In this document: positions 6,492 to 14,168 of the stretch, piece after piece
How positions within the stretch are numbered: position 1 is the first letter of the stretch
Layout: the number at the start of each line of letters is the position of its first letter
Assembly: GCA_035264885.1 (NCBI GenBank)
Contig: DATFPK010000142.1
Coordinates: 1 to 33,010, forward strand
Source: DATFPK01 sp035264885
GTDB taxonomy: Bacteria; Actinomycetota; Thermoleophilia; Solirubrobacterales; 70-9
Direction of reading: 5' to 3'
Length of the DNA stretch: 33,010 bases
Translations under genes and position numbers: made by a program
Notes under the pieces: generated by a model
Told to the model about the DNA's origin: nothing
Seen by the model: the letters and a program-made list of their open reading frames with translations, nothing else
The model's database searches: none

Positions 6492-7699
6492 GCGAGCCCG
6501 CCGCCGCGGTCACGCTCGCGACGGCCGAGCGGGTGCTGCGCGGCAACTGGCTGGAGGGCGAGCGCGAGGGGATCCGCTTCGCCTACACCCGACCGAGCCC
6601 GAACCGGTACCCATGGCAGTGGTACTGGGACTCGTGCTTCGCGTCCATCGTCTGGCGGCGCTTCGATCCCTCTCGGGCCCGGCTCGAGCTCGAGAGCCTG
6701 CTCGCCGCCCAGCGCGGCGACGGGTTCGTCGGCCACACGATCTTCTGGAACCGAAAGGTGTCCTTCCCGCGGCTCCTCTTCTACAACGTGCCCGGGCCCT
6801 CGGCGTTCACCACGCAGACGATCCAGCCGCCGCTGCTCGCGTGGGCCTGGCGGATCGCGGTCGGCGACCCCGCCGAAGAGCCCCGGATCGCAGCCCACCT
6901 CGACTGGCTCTCGGGGGCGCGCGACCTCGAGGGCGACGGTCTCCTCTGGATCATCCAGCCCGACGAGTCGGGCCTCGACGCCTCGCCGAAGTTCGACCCC
7001 GTCTGGGGCTGGCGGGCCAACGCCCGGCCCGGCTTCCCGCTCCTCGTCCACGCGAACCGCCGCCGGGGGTTCGACGCCCGCCGGATCCTGGCCGCCGGAG
7101 GCCCGGTGCTGTGCGAGGTCCTGGTCAACGTCCTCTGGTCGCTGTCCCTTCAGGCCGCAGGGCGGGCGTCGGCGACGCCGGCGCTGGTCGACCGGCTGTG
7201 GGACGAGCGCAGCGGGCTCTTCCTCGACGAGGCGCAGCCGAGCGGCCGGCGACCCCGTGTGTCGACCTGGTCGGCGCTGGCGCCCCTGGCCCTGCCCGAC
7301 CTACCCGAGCCGATCGGACGCCGCCTTGTGGAGGAGCACCTCCTCGACCGTCGCCGCTACTGGACGCCTGTCGCTCCTCCATCGGTCTCCGCCGAAGAGG
7401 CGTCCTACGAGCCGGCCGCCCGGCCCGGCCTGATCCGCCGCTACTGGCGTGGGCCGACCTGGGTCAACTCCGCCTGGCTGGTCTGGCTCGGCCTGCGCCG
7501 GCTGGGCCACGAGGAGGAGGCCGCCGGGCTCGCCGCCGGAATCCTCGGCGCCGTGGCGCGCCAGGGCCTGCGCGAGTACTACGACCCGCGCGATGGCGCC
7601 GGCCAGGGCGCCGTCGACTTCGCCTGGTCGGCGCTGGCGGCGGAGCTCGCCGACCCGGTCAGCGGAGGCGAGGAGCCTGCGGCACCGCCTGGGGGGTGA
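6488..7699 (+). CDS. MGH1-like/GH63-type glycoside hydrolase domain protein
   Basis: 403 residues from GTG 6488. The frame is open further upstream, but that part is antisense or shadow of the permease. Motifs of the (alpha/alpha)6-barrel clade that includes GH63 and mannosylglycerate hydrolase are visible: WQWYWDSC (43-50), DGFVGHTIFW (78-87), and RYWRGPTWVNSAWLVW near residue 320-335. It probably cleaves or binds a small alpha-glucoside or mannoside such as glucosylglycerate or trehalose-like compounds. No signal peptide, so it is cytoplasmic. It is the last gene of the coupled operon and might act on a solute handled by the exporter; that link is inference. Its 3' end overlaps the convergent TetR gene by 41 nt. 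Confidence 0.8.
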   Translation: MSEPAAAVTLATAERVLRGNWLEGEREGIRFAYTRPSPNRYPWQWYWDSCFASIVWRRFDPSRARLELESLLAAQRGDGFVGHTIFWNRKVSFPRLLFYNVPGPSAFTTQTIQPPLLAWAWRIAVGDPAEEPRIAAHLDWLSGARDLEGDGLLWIIQPDESGLDASPKFDPVWGWRANARPGFPLLVHANRRRGFDARRILAAGGPVLCEVLVNVLWSLSLQAAGRASATPALVDRLWDERSGLFLDEAQPSGRRPRVSTWSALAPLALPDLPEPIGRRLVEEHLLDRRRYWTPVAPPSVSAEEASYEPAARPGLIRRYWRGPTWVNSAWLVWLGLRRLGHEEEAAGLAAGILGAVARQGLREYYDPRDGAGQGAVDFAWSALAAELADPVSGGEEPAAPPGG

Positions 7700-8327
7700 G
7701 CGCCCGCATCGCGAACCGCGTCAGCGGCGGGACCAGATCGCGCCAGTCACCGGGCTCCTCGCCGGCCACCATCTCCGCCACGACCTCGGCGAGGCCGGCG
7801 ATCAGGGCCAGGGAGATCAGCTCCACCTCGGTCTCCGGGCGGTCGCGCCACCCCTCGTAGCGACGCATCTCGGCTGTCAGGAGGCGGGCGAAGCGCCGCC
7901 GCGCCTCGCTGCGGGCGCGCTCCACCTCGGGGGTGGCCCCGACCGCCTCGATCAGGACCACGCGAGCGGTCTCGGGGTTCGCGCCGAGCCCGGCGACGAT
8001 CCCCTCCACCCCGAGCCGGATCCGCTCATCCGGCGCCTCGGCGCCAGCGGCATGCGTGAACGCGTCGGCGAGCTCGGACATCGCCTCCTCGAAGAGCACG
8101 AGCATGCATTCCTCCTTGCCGCCGAAGAAGCGGTAGAAGGACGTCCGCGAGACGCGGGCCTTGGCGACGATCTCATCGATCGAGGCGTTCCCGTAGCCGT
8201 TCACCGCGATCACCGACCGCGCCGCGGCGACGATGCGCTCGCGCTGGTCCCGCCGCCGCGCGTGCAGAGGCGCCCCGCCATACAGCCGGTCGCCCCTCCC
8301 TTCGCCTGCCCGAAGGTCCGACTCCAC
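7659..8327 (-). CDS. TetR family transcriptional regulator
   Basis: 222 residues from GTG 8327. The DNA-binding domain is clear: RERIVAAARSVIAVNGY (29-45), then the helix-turn-helix SIDEIVAKARVSRTSFYRFFGGKEE (49-73). The remaining helical part is the ligand/dimer domain and is not conserved enough to name a ligand. TetR proteins normally repress adjacent export or metabolic genes, so the candidates are the upstream ABC exporter/nucleotidyltransferase pair (same strand, 20-nt gap) or the convergent amidase/ABC operon. An apparent longer frame upstream reads through the neighbouring gene and is rejected. A TANNNT box 6 nt before the GTG suggests leaderless expression. Confidence 0.9.
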   Translation of the reverse strand: MESDLRAGEGRGDRLYGGAPLHARRRDQRERIVAAARSVIAVNGYGNASIDEIVAKARVSRTSFYRFFGGKEECMLVLFEEAMSELADAFTHAAGAEAPDERIRLGVEGIVAGLGANPETARVVLIEAVGATPEVERARSEARRRFARLLTAEMRRYEGWRDRPETEVELISLALIAGLAEVVAEMVAGEEPGDWRDLVPPLTRFAMRALTPQAVPQAPRLR

Positions 8328-8333
8328 CGCGCC

Positions 8334-8339
8334 ACGGTA
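8334..8339 (-). promoter_or_regulatory. Candidate -10 box for the TetR gene (leaderless)
   Basis: TACCGT on the minus strand ends 6 nt before GTG 8327. There is no Shine-Dalgarno. A weak -35 at best. If real, the regulator has its own start separate from the upstream operon. Confidence 0.3.
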
Positions 8340-8347
8340 GCCCAGGG

Positions 8348-9517
8348 TCAGGACGCCGGGTCGCGGTTCCCCCGGGCCGGAGGCACGGTTCGGGCCCGGG
8401 TGCGGCCGGGCCGGACCCTTGCCGCAGCGCCCGCGAAGACCCGGCGCGCCGCGTGGGCGGGCAGCTCCCAGGGGCGCTCGAACCCCCAGATCGAGGCGGC
8501 GTAGGTGAGGAAACCGGGGTGCCAGGGTGCCTCGTCGCGGAGCATCCGCATCCGCCGGTTGCGCTCGAGCAGGAGGCGGGTCGTCCTGGCCGGGCCGGCC
8601 GGCGAGCTCTGCGCGCGGTAGGCAGCCCGCTCCCACCGCGGCGCGCGCTCCGGGGCGAGCCTGGCGGGCACGTCCTCCGGCACCTCGGCGCCGAGCTCCT
8701 CGCGCACGTACCGCAGGGCCGCGGCGGCGGCGACCGCGAGGTTGCGCCGCCGGGCCTCGGCGGCGAACCGGTCCCAGTCGACCTCCGCGGTCCGGATCAC
8801 CGTGACGGCGTCGGCGATCCAGCGGAACGCGGGCTCGGGCTGCCGGGGCGTTCCGTGGGCGCAGACCACCAGCAGGAGGTCGGACGGGGACGGTGCCAGG
8901 GCCGCGGCGCCGGCGAGCTCGAGCGGCCGCGCCGCCCCCCAGAGGGGCCTGTCGGAGCTCGACTGCCAGAGCGAGAACCAGTGGAGGTCGATGTGGCCGA
9001 CCCCGCCGTCCCGGAACGGGTAGGAGTGGTGGATCCGGATCTGACGCTCGGCCGGCTCGGCCTCGCCCCGCCACCCCTCCGCGCGCAGCACCGCCATCGC
9101 CCGCTCCGCCCCGAAGGGCGGAACGAGGACGTCGACGTCGGCCATCGGCCGCGCGCCGGCACTCCGGTAGTGGAGGACGCTCAGCGCCGCGCCCTTGAGC
9201 AGCATCGGCTCGATCCCGGCGTTCGCGAGAGCCGACAACGCTCCCGCGGCCCGATCGAAGAGGAGCTGGTTCTGGGTCCAGGTGCGCCGGAACAGGCCCC
9301 CCGCCCGTCCGAAGACGGCGTCGTCGCGGATCGCGTCGCCCAGGTTTGCGTAGGCGAGTGGCAGCAGCCGCAGCTCGGGGCCGTCCGCGTAGTCGAAGTC
9401 GACCATGTCGCGCCAGCGCTGCCACGCCCGAACGCCGGCGTCGCCTCGATCAAGGGCGGCGTGGAGCAACGTCCGGTGGCGCTCGTCGGGCCAGAACCCG
9501 TCGCGGGGCGTGCTCAA
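8348..9517 (-). CDS. Nucleotidyltransferase-fold protein (PF14907-like)
   Basis: 389 residues. The hallmark is PMLLKGAALSVLHYRSAGARPMADVDVLV (104-132 region): LKGAAL followed by RPMADVDVL with Asp127 and Asp129 as the metal-binding DxD pair of the polymerase-beta fold. This matches the uncharacterised nucleotidyltransferase family NTP_transf_5. The rest is helical; the C-terminal 40 residues are Arg/Pro-rich and probably disordered. From memory such proteins often sit beside ABC exporters and RiPP or lasso-peptide genes. Here it overlaps the exporter gene (ATGA, 9514-9517). A transfer of a nucleotidyl group to a peptide or polymer is inference. Confidence 0.75.
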   Translation of the reverse strand: MSTPRDGFWPDERHRTLLHAALDRGDAGVRAWQRWRDMVDFDYADGPELRLLPLAYANLGDAIRDDAVFGRAGGLFRRTWTQNQLLFDRAAGALSALANAGIEPMLLKGAALSVLHYRSAGARPMADVDVLVPPFGAERAMAVLRAEGWRGEAEPAERQIRIHHSYPFRDGGVGHIDLHWFSLWQSSSDRPLWGAARPLELAGAAALAPSPSDLLLVVCAHGTPRQPEPAFRWIADAVTVIRTAEVDWDRFAAEARRRNLAVAAAAALRYVREELGAEVPEDVPARLAPERAPRWERAAYRAQSSPAGPARTTRLLLERNRRMRMLRDEAPWHPGFLTYAASIWGFERPWELPAHAARRVFAGAAARVRPGRTRARTVPPARGNRDPAS

Positions 9518-11166
9518 GCCGCCACTTCCTCGGCGAGCTGGCCGTCGCGCAGCGCGACCGACCGGTCGGCCTGGGCGGCGACCAGCGGGTCGTGGGTCAC
9601 CAGCAGGACCGACGGCGCCGGGTCGAGCCGGCGCAGGTTCTCGACCAGGTCGGCGGCGCTGCCGGCGTCGAGGTATGTGGTCGGCTCGTCGAGGATCAGC
9701 AGCGCGGGGCGGCGGGCGAGGGCGCGGGCGATCGCGAGGCGCTGGCGTTGCCCGCCGGAGAGCAGCACACCCTCGTCGCCGACCTCCGTGTCCAGACCCA
9801 GGGGGAGCTGCTCGACGAACCCGCTGGCCGTGCCCAGCTCCGCCGCCTGGCGAACCGCGGCCTCGTCGAGGTCCGGCGTGCCGAACGCGATGTTCTCGCG
9901 GATCGTGCCGGAGAAGACGATCGGGTCCTGCATGACCACTCCGATCGAGGAGCGCAGGCTGCGCATGTCGATCTCCTCATAGGGGACGCCGTCGGCGCGG
10001 AGAAGGCCGGCCTGCGGGCGGTAGAGGCCGAGGATCAGGCTGACGAGGGTGCTCTTGCCGGCGCCGTTCGGCCCCAGGATCGCCAGCCGCTCGCCTGGAT
10101 CGAGCCGCAGGGTGACCCCGCGGAGCACGGACGGGCCGCCATAGGAGAACTCGACCGAGTCGATCTCGAGGCTGCCGCGGAACGGCAGGTCGCGCCGCCC
10201 GTCGTAAGGCTCCTCGTCGGCGGCGCCGAGCAGCTCCTCGACCCGGCCCAGGGACTCCATGCCCGAGATCACGGCAGGGATCGCCGTCAGCAGCGTCGGG
10301 GTCTGCCCGCGGAGGAGGGCGAGCAGGGCGAAGAAGGAGATCAGGTCACCGAGCGACATCGACCCCGACGCGACGGAGCGACCGCCGACCACGAGGACGA
10401 TCACCGCGCCGATCGCCATGATCGTGCCGTTCAGGAGCGAGTAGGCGGCCTGCGTCAGGGACATCTCGTAGCCGCGGGCGCCGAGCGCCTCGAGCTGCCC
10501 GCGCCGCGCCGCGATCTCCCCCTCGTCGGCCCCATGGGCTTTGGTCAGCGTGATCGAGCGCAGCGCGAACAGCGTCTGCGCGTCGAACGTCTCGAACTCC
10601 TCGCGCCAGTCGTGGGTGCGGCGCCGGACCGCTCGGCCGACGATGACCGAGCACAGCAGGAGCAGCGGCCCGACCAGGGCCAGGAGGCCGAACAGCAGCG
10701 GGTTGAGGACCAGCATCGCCGTAACCAGGCCGGTGGCGACGACGGCGGTCGGCAGGAGCTGGGCGACCAGCGAGTTCGCCATCTGGTCGATCCGCTCCGA
10801 GTCCTGCACGATCGTTCCGTGGACCTTCGCCGCGTCCCGGCGGTCGAACCAGGAGCGCGGCAGCGCATAGAGCTTGACGAGCAGCTCCCCCCGCAGCCTC
10901 GTCACGCTGCCCTTCGTCGCCCGCAGGGAGATCGCCCGCGCCCAAAGCCCCAGGGAGGCGCTGAACAGGTAGAGGCCAAGCGCCGCGACACCGATCAGGG
11001 TCACCTCGGCGGTGTCGCCGTTCGGGATCGACTGGTCGAAGGCGTGCCGTACGAGCAGCGCGATCGGCACCAGGGAAACCGCCTGGATGGTAGCCACGGC
11101 GACGCTCGCCCAGGCGATCCGGTGGGAACCCTGGAGCAGCCGCGCCAGCGGCCGCAGACGGCTCAC
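9514..11166 (-). CDS. ABC exporter, fused membrane and ATPase domains
   Basis: 550 residues from GTG 11166. Six-helix type I exporter domain (about 15-310, with spans near 18-40, 56-78, 135-155, 158-178, 245-262, 270-300), then the nucleotide-binding domain: Walker A GPNGAGKST 365-373, signature LSGGQ 469-473, Walker B LLILDEP 489-495, His in VTHD (about 523). Such half-transporters work as homodimers and export lipids, peptides or drugs. It lacks an N-terminal C39 peptidase domain, so any peptide cargo would need to be matured elsewhere. Coupled to the nucleotidyltransferase downstream. Confidence 0.92.
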   Translation of the reverse strand: MSRLRPLARLLQGSHRIAWASVAVATIQAVSLVPIALLVRHAFDQSIPNGDTAEVTLIGVAALGLYLFSASLGLWARAISLRATKGSVTRLRGELLVKLYALPRSWFDRRDAAKVHGTIVQDSERIDQMANSLVAQLLPTAVVATGLVTAMLVLNPLLFGLLALVGPLLLLCSVIVGRAVRRRTHDWREEFETFDAQTLFALRSITLTKAHGADEGEIAARRGQLEALGARGYEMSLTQAAYSLLNGTIMAIGAVIVLVVGGRSVASGSMSLGDLISFFALLALLRGQTPTLLTAIPAVISGMESLGRVEELLGAADEEPYDGRRDLPFRGSLEIDSVEFSYGGPSVLRGVTLRLDPGERLAILGPNGAGKSTLVSLILGLYRPQAGLLRADGVPYEEIDMRSLRSSIGVVMQDPIVFSGTIRENIAFGTPDLDEAAVRQAAELGTASGFVEQLPLGLDTEVGDEGVLLSGGQRQRLAIARALARRPALLILDEPTTYLDAGSAADLVENLRRLDPAPSVLLVTHDPLVAAQADRSVALRDGQLAEEVAA

Positions 11167-11231
11167 CGAGCACCCCGGCGGCGCTCGTCGTCGTAGGCGA
11201 TGGCGATCGCGGAGACGAGTGGCTCGGCCAC
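11163..11231 (-). CDS. Possible 22-residue ORF before the ABC exporter
   Basis: GTG 11231 to TGA 11163-11165. The predicted peptide begins MAEPLVSAIAIAYDDERR and ends RRGAR. Its stop overlaps the exporter start (GTGA), the same junction style used by real genes throughout the window. It has no Shine-Dalgarno, no cysteines, and the frame stays open upstream into infA. So it may be chance. If translated it could couple translation of the exporter or be a small peptide. Confidence 0.2.
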   Translation of the reverse strand: MAEPLVSAIAIAYDDERRRGAR

Positions 11232-11244
11232 GGTCAGCGCGCGG

Positions 11245-11463
11245 CTACTTGTAGCGGTAGGTGATGCGTCCGCGATCGAGGTCGTAGGGGGAGAGCTCGA
11301 TCTTGACCCGGTCGCCGGGCAGGATGCGGATGTAGTGGCGCCGCATCTTGCCGGAGATGTGCCCGAGGACCTCGTGGTCGTTGTCGAGCTTCACCCGGAA
11401 CATGGTGTTCGGGAGGGCTTCGGTGATCTCGCCCTCCATCTCGATTTTCTCCTCCTTGCCCAT
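11245..11463 (-). CDS. infA: Translation initiation factor IF-1
   Basis: 72 residues, full length. The S1/OB-fold sequence is typical: GEITEALPNTMFRVKL, then HISGKMRRHYIRILPGDRVKIELSPYDLDRGRITYRYK (C-terminal half, named residues conserved in actinobacteria). It binds the A site of the 30S subunit with IF-2 and IF-3. The usual partners rpmJ, rpsM and rpsK are not next to it; it follows an enoyl-CoA hydratase gene after 48 nt. Good family match; whether a second infA exists elsewhere cannot be seen. Confidence 0.97.
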   Translation of the reverse strand: MGKEEKIEMEGEITEALPNTMFRVKLDNDHEVLGHISGKMRRHYIRILPGDRVKIELSPYDLDRGRITYRYK

Positions 11464-11472
11464 GCGGGCGAA

Positions 11473-11478
11473 AGCGTA
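11473..11478 (-). promoter_or_regulatory. Candidate -10 box for infA
   Basis: TACGCT on the minus strand ends 9 nt before the infA ATG. The 48-nt gap also holds two copies of GTTACG 13 nt apart. No -35 is clear and no ribosome-binding site is visible, so infA may have its own near-leaderless transcript. Confidence 0.25.
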
Positions 11479-11511
11479 ACGGACCCCCGTAACGCCACCG
11501 GGCGGCGGATG

Positions 11512-12288
11512 TCAGCGGCCGCGGAAGGTCGCCTTGCCCGGTCCCTCGGTGAGGAACGATTCCACCGCCTTCTGGAGGTCCTCGGTGGCGAACAGGCCGC
11601 CGGCCGCCTTCGGCGTCTCGCGATCGGCCCGGTCGACGCCGCCCTCGCGCCAGGCGCGGACGATCCGCTTCGTCGCGGCGTGGGCCATCGTCGGTCCGGC
11701 GGCGAGCCGCTGGGCGAACGCCATCCCCTTCTCGTGCAGGTCGCCGCCGTCGACGACCCGGTTGATGACGTTCCACCGCTCCAGGGTCGCGGCGTCGTAG
11801 AGCCCGCCGGTCATCACGAACTCCCGGGCGCGCGCCGGACCGGCCCGCTCAGCCATCCGCTGCGTCCCGCCGGCGCCGGGCGTCAGCCCGACCACCGCCT
11901 CGACGAGACCGAATCGAGCCCCCTCTCCAGCCCAGATCATGTCGCAGCCCAACGCCACCTCGAGGGCGGCGGTCAGGCAGAGGCTGTCGACCAGGGCGAG
12001 GGTCGGGATCGGCAGGGACTCCAGACGGCGGACGGTGGCGACCAGGGCGCCGAACAACTCGCCGGCGTGGCCCGGTGCCGTCTCCTTGAAGACCTGGACG
12101 TCGACGCCGCCGCTGAAGATGTCCCCCTCGGCCCGCCAGACGAGCGCCCGGGCATCCGACGCCTCGATCTCCGCGATCCCCGCGCTGAGTGCCTCGAAGG
12201 CGCCGCGACCGAACAGGTTGAGCGGCGGGTTGTGGAGAACGAGCGAGGCGACCGCACCGTCGCGCTCGAGCCTGATCGGCGCGGTCAT
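11512..12288 (-). CDS. Enoyl-CoA hydratase/isomerase family protein
   Basis: 258 residues from ATG 12288; the longer frame upstream lies in the HIT gene. Crotonase-fold motifs: the oxyanion loop near FSGGVDV (58-64), Glu110 in LTAALEVALGCD and Glu130 in FGLVEAVVGLTPGAGGTQR. Both positions match the two catalytic glutamates of enoyl-CoA hydratase 1, so a real hydratase (or related) is likely. It would hydrate a 2-enoyl-CoA in fatty-acid or amino-acid breakdown. Start overlaps the HIT stop by ATGA. The acyl chain specificity is unknown. Confidence 0.9.
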   Translation of the reverse strand: MTAPIRLERDGAVASLVLHNPPLNLFGRGAFEALSAGIAEIEASDARALVWRAEGDIFSGGVDVQVFKETAPGHAGELFGALVATVRRLESLPIPTLALVDSLCLTAALEVALGCDMIWAGEGARFGLVEAVVGLTPGAGGTQRMAERAGPARAREFVMTGGLYDAATLERWNVINRVVDGGDLHEKGMAFAQRLAAGPTMAHAATKRIVRAWREGGVDRADRETPKAAGGLFATEDLQKAVESFLTEGPGKATFRGR

Positions 12289-12707
12289 CCGCCCTCTTCG
12301 CCGCGGATCTGCCGGGCCAGTGCGGCGATCTCGTCGGCGTCGCCCTCGGTCGGCACCCACGGCAGCTTCAGCGGGTCGTCCTCGTAGCGGGGCACCACGT
12401 GGACGTGGAAGTGGAAGACCGTCTGCCAGGCGGCCGGCCGGGCCGAGTTGAGGATGTTGAAGCCGTCGGGCCGAAGCGTCTCGTCGATCCGGCGTGCGAG
12501 GCGGCGGGCGGCGGCCATCGTGTTGCCGAGGTCGTCGTCGGAGATCTCCATGAGGTCCGCGGCGTGCTCCCGCGGGATCACGAGCGCATGGCCTGTCGTC
12601 GCCGGGCTGATGTCCATGAAGGCGACGGTGTGCTCGTCGGAGTCGACTATCTGGGCAGGGACCTCACCGGCGACGATGCCGCAGAAGATGCAGTTCGCGT
12701 CCGCCAC
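12285..12707 (-). CDS. HIT family nucleotide hydrolase
   Basis: 140 residues. Zinc-type CIFC at 6-9, then DISPATTGHALVIPREH and the histidine triad HFHVHVVPR with His99, His101 and His103. This is the Hint/branch of HIT proteins that cleaves adenosine phosphoramidates or dinucleoside polyphosphates. C-terminal extension (about 110-140) is acidic and ordinary. 12 nt follow the upstream nucleotidyltransferase stop, so it is co-transcribed. Confidence 0.95.
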   Translation of the reverse strand: MADANCIFCGIVAGEVPAQIVDSDEHTVAFMDISPATTGHALVIPREHAADLMEISDDDLGNTMAAARRLARRIDETLRPDGFNILNSARPAAWQTVFHFHVHVVPRYEDDPLKLPWVPTEGDADEIAALARQIRGEEGG

Positions 12708-12719
12708 GCGGGGCGCAGC

Positions 12720-14168
12720 TTAGAGGCTGCCCTGGGCCGAGGCCCGCCTTGCCCGCTCGATCGCCTCCTCGCGGGTCCGGACCTCGCCGGCGTACTGGGC
12801 GGCCTCGAGCTCGGCGAGCAGCTCGCCGATCTGCGGGCCCGGCCGAACCCCCAGCGCCTCGGCCAGCTCCTCGCCGCCCACGAGCGGTGGCGGCGGGCCT
12901 TCGCGGCGCCAGTCGAGCCCGGCGGCGATCATCTCGGCCGCGAGCTCGAGGTGGCCCTGGACCATCTCCTCGCTCGCGACCGGCCCCGCGCCTCGCGCGG
13001 CGAGCCGGTCGGCGACCGTCAGCAGCGTCACGTCGACTGAAGCAGGCTCGGTCGCCCGCAGGTACTCGTGGGCGCGCCGCGGGGGCAGGGGCCGCTCCCT
13101 GACGAGGAAGCCGAGCCGGAGGTGGTTGCGGGTGAGCGACTGGAGGTGGCGCGTCAGGCGGCGGCTGGCGCGGAGGCGGCCGGCCAGCTCGCCGACCATC
13201 TCGGCGCCGACGCGGTCGTGCCCGATGAAGGTCACGTACCCGTCGCGCTCGCCCCGGGTGGCGGGCTTGCCGATGTCGTGCAGCAGCGCGCCGAGCCGCA
13301 GCGCATCGCCCCGGCTGAAGCCATCGGCGAGAGGCTCGGCCAGTAGCGAGCGGACCTCCTCGGCGTGGGGGCCGGCATAGCGGTCGAGATCGCGCTCCAC
13401 TTCGAGCAGCCGCTCGATGACCGCGAGAGTGTGCCCGTGGACGTCGAGGTGGTGGTTCGGGTTCTGCTCGACGGCCTTCGTCGCCTCGACCTCGGGCAGC
13501 AGGTGGGCGGTCACGCCGAGGCCGTCGAGCAGCGCCAGCCCGCGGAGCGGCTCGGGCGAGGCGACGAGGTTGCGGAGCTCGCCCAGGATCCGCTCCCCCG
13601 CCGGCTCGGCCGCCCGGCCCGCCGAGGCTCGCGCCAGGTCGGCCGTGCGGGGCTCGATCTCGGCACCCAGCTCCGCCGCCAGCCGGCCCGCTCGCAGCAG
13701 GCGCAGGGGATCCGCTTCGAAGGCGGCGTCGCCGACCGCCCGCAGGACCCGCGCCTCGAGGTCGTCGAGGCCGCCGTGAGGGTCGAGCGGCGCGCCGTCG
13801 CGCAGGGGCACGGCCACGGCGCCGAGCGTGAAGTCGCGCAGCGCCAGATCACCCTCGATCCCGTCGCCGCGCAGCGGGGTCACGTCCGCCTGCCAGCGGC
13901 CATCGCGCGCGGCGGCCCGCCAGGTCTCGTGCTCGGCCGAAAGCTCGAACGCGTGACCCCCTGCCGCCGCCGCCAGCGCGGCCGCCGCATCCCGGGACGA
14001 CCCCGCGACGGCGATGTCCAGGTCGCGCACGGAACGGCCGAGGGCGGCATCGCGAACCGCACCGCCCACGACCCACGCCGGTGGCCCGATCGCCCCGGCC
14101 GCCGCGGCCGCGATCGGCGAGTCGCGCAGGCGTTCGGCGAGGCCGGCGCCCCGCAGCACCGCGGTCAC
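12720..14168 (-). CDS. CCA-adding enzyme-type tRNA nucleotidyltransferase with HD domain
   Basis: 482 residues from GTG 14168 (GTGA overlap with alr; longer frame rejected). Class II nucleotidyltransferase head: WVVGGAVRDAALGR (32-45) and DLDIAVAG with Asp49/Asp51. The following motifs are recognisable: RDFTLGAVAV (111-120) and FEADPLRLLRAGRLAAEL (150-167, the RNA/tRNA-binding region). An HD metal domain follows, with LLHDIGKPATR (His297, Asp298), upstream His244/His246 and GHD at 316-318. It should add or repair the CCA end of tRNA. The motif that usually reads as RRDFTIN-type is changed here to ALRDFTLG, worth checking against bona fide CCA enzymes. A poly(A)-polymerase is the alternative. 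Confidence 0.85.
   Translation of the reverse strand: MTAVLRGAGLAERLRDSPIAAAAAGAIGPPAWVVGGAVRDAALGRSVRDLDIAVAGSSRDAAAALAAAAGGHAFELSAEHETWRAAARDGRWQADVTPLRGDGIEGDLALRDFTLGAVAVPLRDGAPLDPHGGLDDLEARVLRAVGDAAFEADPLRLLRAGRLAAELGAEIEPRTADLARASAGRAAEPAGERILGELRNLVASPEPLRGLALLDGLGVTAHLLPEVEATKAVEQNPNHHLDVHGHTLAVIERLLEVERDLDRYAGPHAEEVRSLLAEPLADGFSRGDALRLGALLHDIGKPATRGERDGYVTFIGHDRVGAEMVGELAGRLRASRRLTRHLQSLTRNHLRLGFLVRERPLPPRRAHEYLRATEPASVDVTLLTVADRLAARGAGPVASEEMVQGHLELAAEMIAAGLDWRREGPPPPLVGGEELAEALGVRPGPQIGELLAELEAAQYAGEVRTREEAIERARRASAQGSL

Noticed and set aside
7659..9425. A 588-residue fusion of the TetR gene with the nucleotidyltransferase region
   Set aside because: The upstream half is an Arg-rich shadow of the nucleotidyltransferase gene in another frame; TetR begins at GTG 8327.
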